DNA of 64,000 nucleotides from Phytoseiulus persimilis (taxonomy: Eukaryota > Arthropoda > Arachnida > Mesostigmata > Phytoseiidae): contig CM075101.1 of the NCBI GenBank assembly GCA_037576195.1, forward strand, positions 42,780,001-42,844,000. Direction: 5' to 3'. Positions within the stretch are counted from its first letter, which is position 1; every line of letters begins with the position of its first letter. Shown piece by piece: positions 63,378 through 64,000 of the stretch. Position numbers and translations under genes: made by a program. The notes beneath the pieces are model-generated. The model was given only the letters and a program-made list of their open reading frames with translations, was not told the DNA's origin and ran no database searches.

Positions 63378-64000
63378 GTTGCCTATGGCGGCTGCGAAGC
63401 TGGTGATTCCCGTTAGACACATCCGGACGGCACAGAAGCATGTCGCGGCGGTGCGGCCACAGAAGGTCAAGAATCCAGGAGAACTCCACGAAGCGATTAC
63501 CAAAATGGATATTCCAGGATACACTACAACGGCGGACGGCAATCGCCTGTTGAGCTTCCATTTGCCACGACGTGACAGTGTTTTAGTGACTAGCCGTCGA
63601 CAGTTGAATCTGCTCCAAAAGGCACGGATTTTCCAAGCAGATGCCACCTACGGTGTTGTACCTCGCAACTTCGGAAAACAACTGTTCACTGTACACGCGA
63701 ACCTTGAGGGCCACGTAAGCAGAATTCAAGCCTTGGTGAAATAAATATTGAATCGTGTTCGAACTAGTGAAATCCCTCATATTGTATCATCTAGCCTCAC
63801 TGAATGATTGATTCTGTTCTCCTCGCTCAGGTGATCATGATCGCCTGCGTATTCATGAAGTGGAGTGATTCAGCGGCGTATGCTGAGATTTTCCAACTGT
63901 TGAAGCGCGAAGCCCCTGATTTCCGTCCGGAAGCTTACATGGGTGATTGGGATGGAGCCATGCGAGCAGCGGTGCGGTCCGAATTACCTGGCGTGCGAAT
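63378..64000 (+). CDS. MULE transposase 3, catalytic exons (runs off the window)
   Basis: Exon 63378-63714 has LPMAAAKLVIPVRHIRT, then MDIPGYTTTADGNRLLSFHL and the first catalytic Asp in IFQADATYGVVPRNFGKQLF, ending in LEGH. Intron 63715-63830 (116 bp, GTAAGC...CTCAG). Exon 63831 onward reads VIMIACVFMKWSDSAAYAEI and the second Asp in AYMGDWDGAMRAAV, and runs off the window end. The preceding exon boundary (AG at 63376-63377, one base before TTG) has the same phase as in the second MULE. The gene shows no stop within the visible exons. Confidence 0.82.

Overview
This is a eukaryotic nuclear window. It has spliceosomal introns with GTGAGT/GTAAGC-type donors, LINEs, LTR retrotransposons, hAT and Mutator-like DNA transposons, Helentron-type fragments and minisatellites. 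The mixture (an R1-clade LINE, FLYWCH-Mutator elements, a PHD/esterase LINE) suggests an arthropod, possibly a mite or other chelicerate, but the species cannot be fixed from the sequence. No complete ordinary host gene is certain. The best host-gene candidates are two tandemly duplicated BTB-domain exons at 18.6 and 21.1 kb.

Layout. 0-13.5 kb: a 45-bp minisatellite array, then a decayed Gypsy (Ty3-type) element running from 2.6 to 11.9 kb. A 6.2-kb LINE with an 11-bp target-site duplication (TSD) and a 421-bp inverted-repeat element with a 9-bp TSD are nested inside it. A decayed minus-strand Copia fragment follows. 13.5-15.6 kb: a palindromic foldback-like element whose arms are made of the 45-bp repeat. 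15.6-23.1 kb: a GC-rich stretch and 2.5 tandem copies of a 2.5-kb unit carrying the BTB exon. 23.1-32.3 kb: another 45-bp array, then a minus-strand R1-type LINE whose ORF1 is split by an intact hAT transposon (8-bp TSD). 33.6-38.5 kb: a half foldback-like 45-bp array and a second, frameshifted hAT with the same termini. 38.7-45.3 kb: two FLYWCH-Mutator transposase genes. The second has at least six short introns, and a well-phased splice joins it to a Ulp1/C48 cysteine-protease-like domain. 46.3-48.0 kb: a fragment of a different hAT and a further 45-bp array. 49.4-60.4 kb: RPA70-like and Helentron-type helicase/endonuclease pseudogenes, separated by a young Copia element (two 388-bp LTRs, one mismatch seen, 5-bp TSD). 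That Copia carries extra sense ORFs and a 312-residue antisense membrane-protein ORF. 62.1-64.0 kb: the start of a third FLYWCH-Mutator gene, which keeps an intron at the same site and phase as the second.

The region reads as a nested transposon graveyard with a few recent arrivals: the Copia at 51.8-59.0 kb and the hAT at 27.9-30.3 kb. The 45-bp repeat family recurs five times and is probably the body of foldback elements. The most unusual items are the intron-rich Mutator gene with its apparent protease fusion, the palindromic foldback element, and the accessory ORFs of the young Copia.
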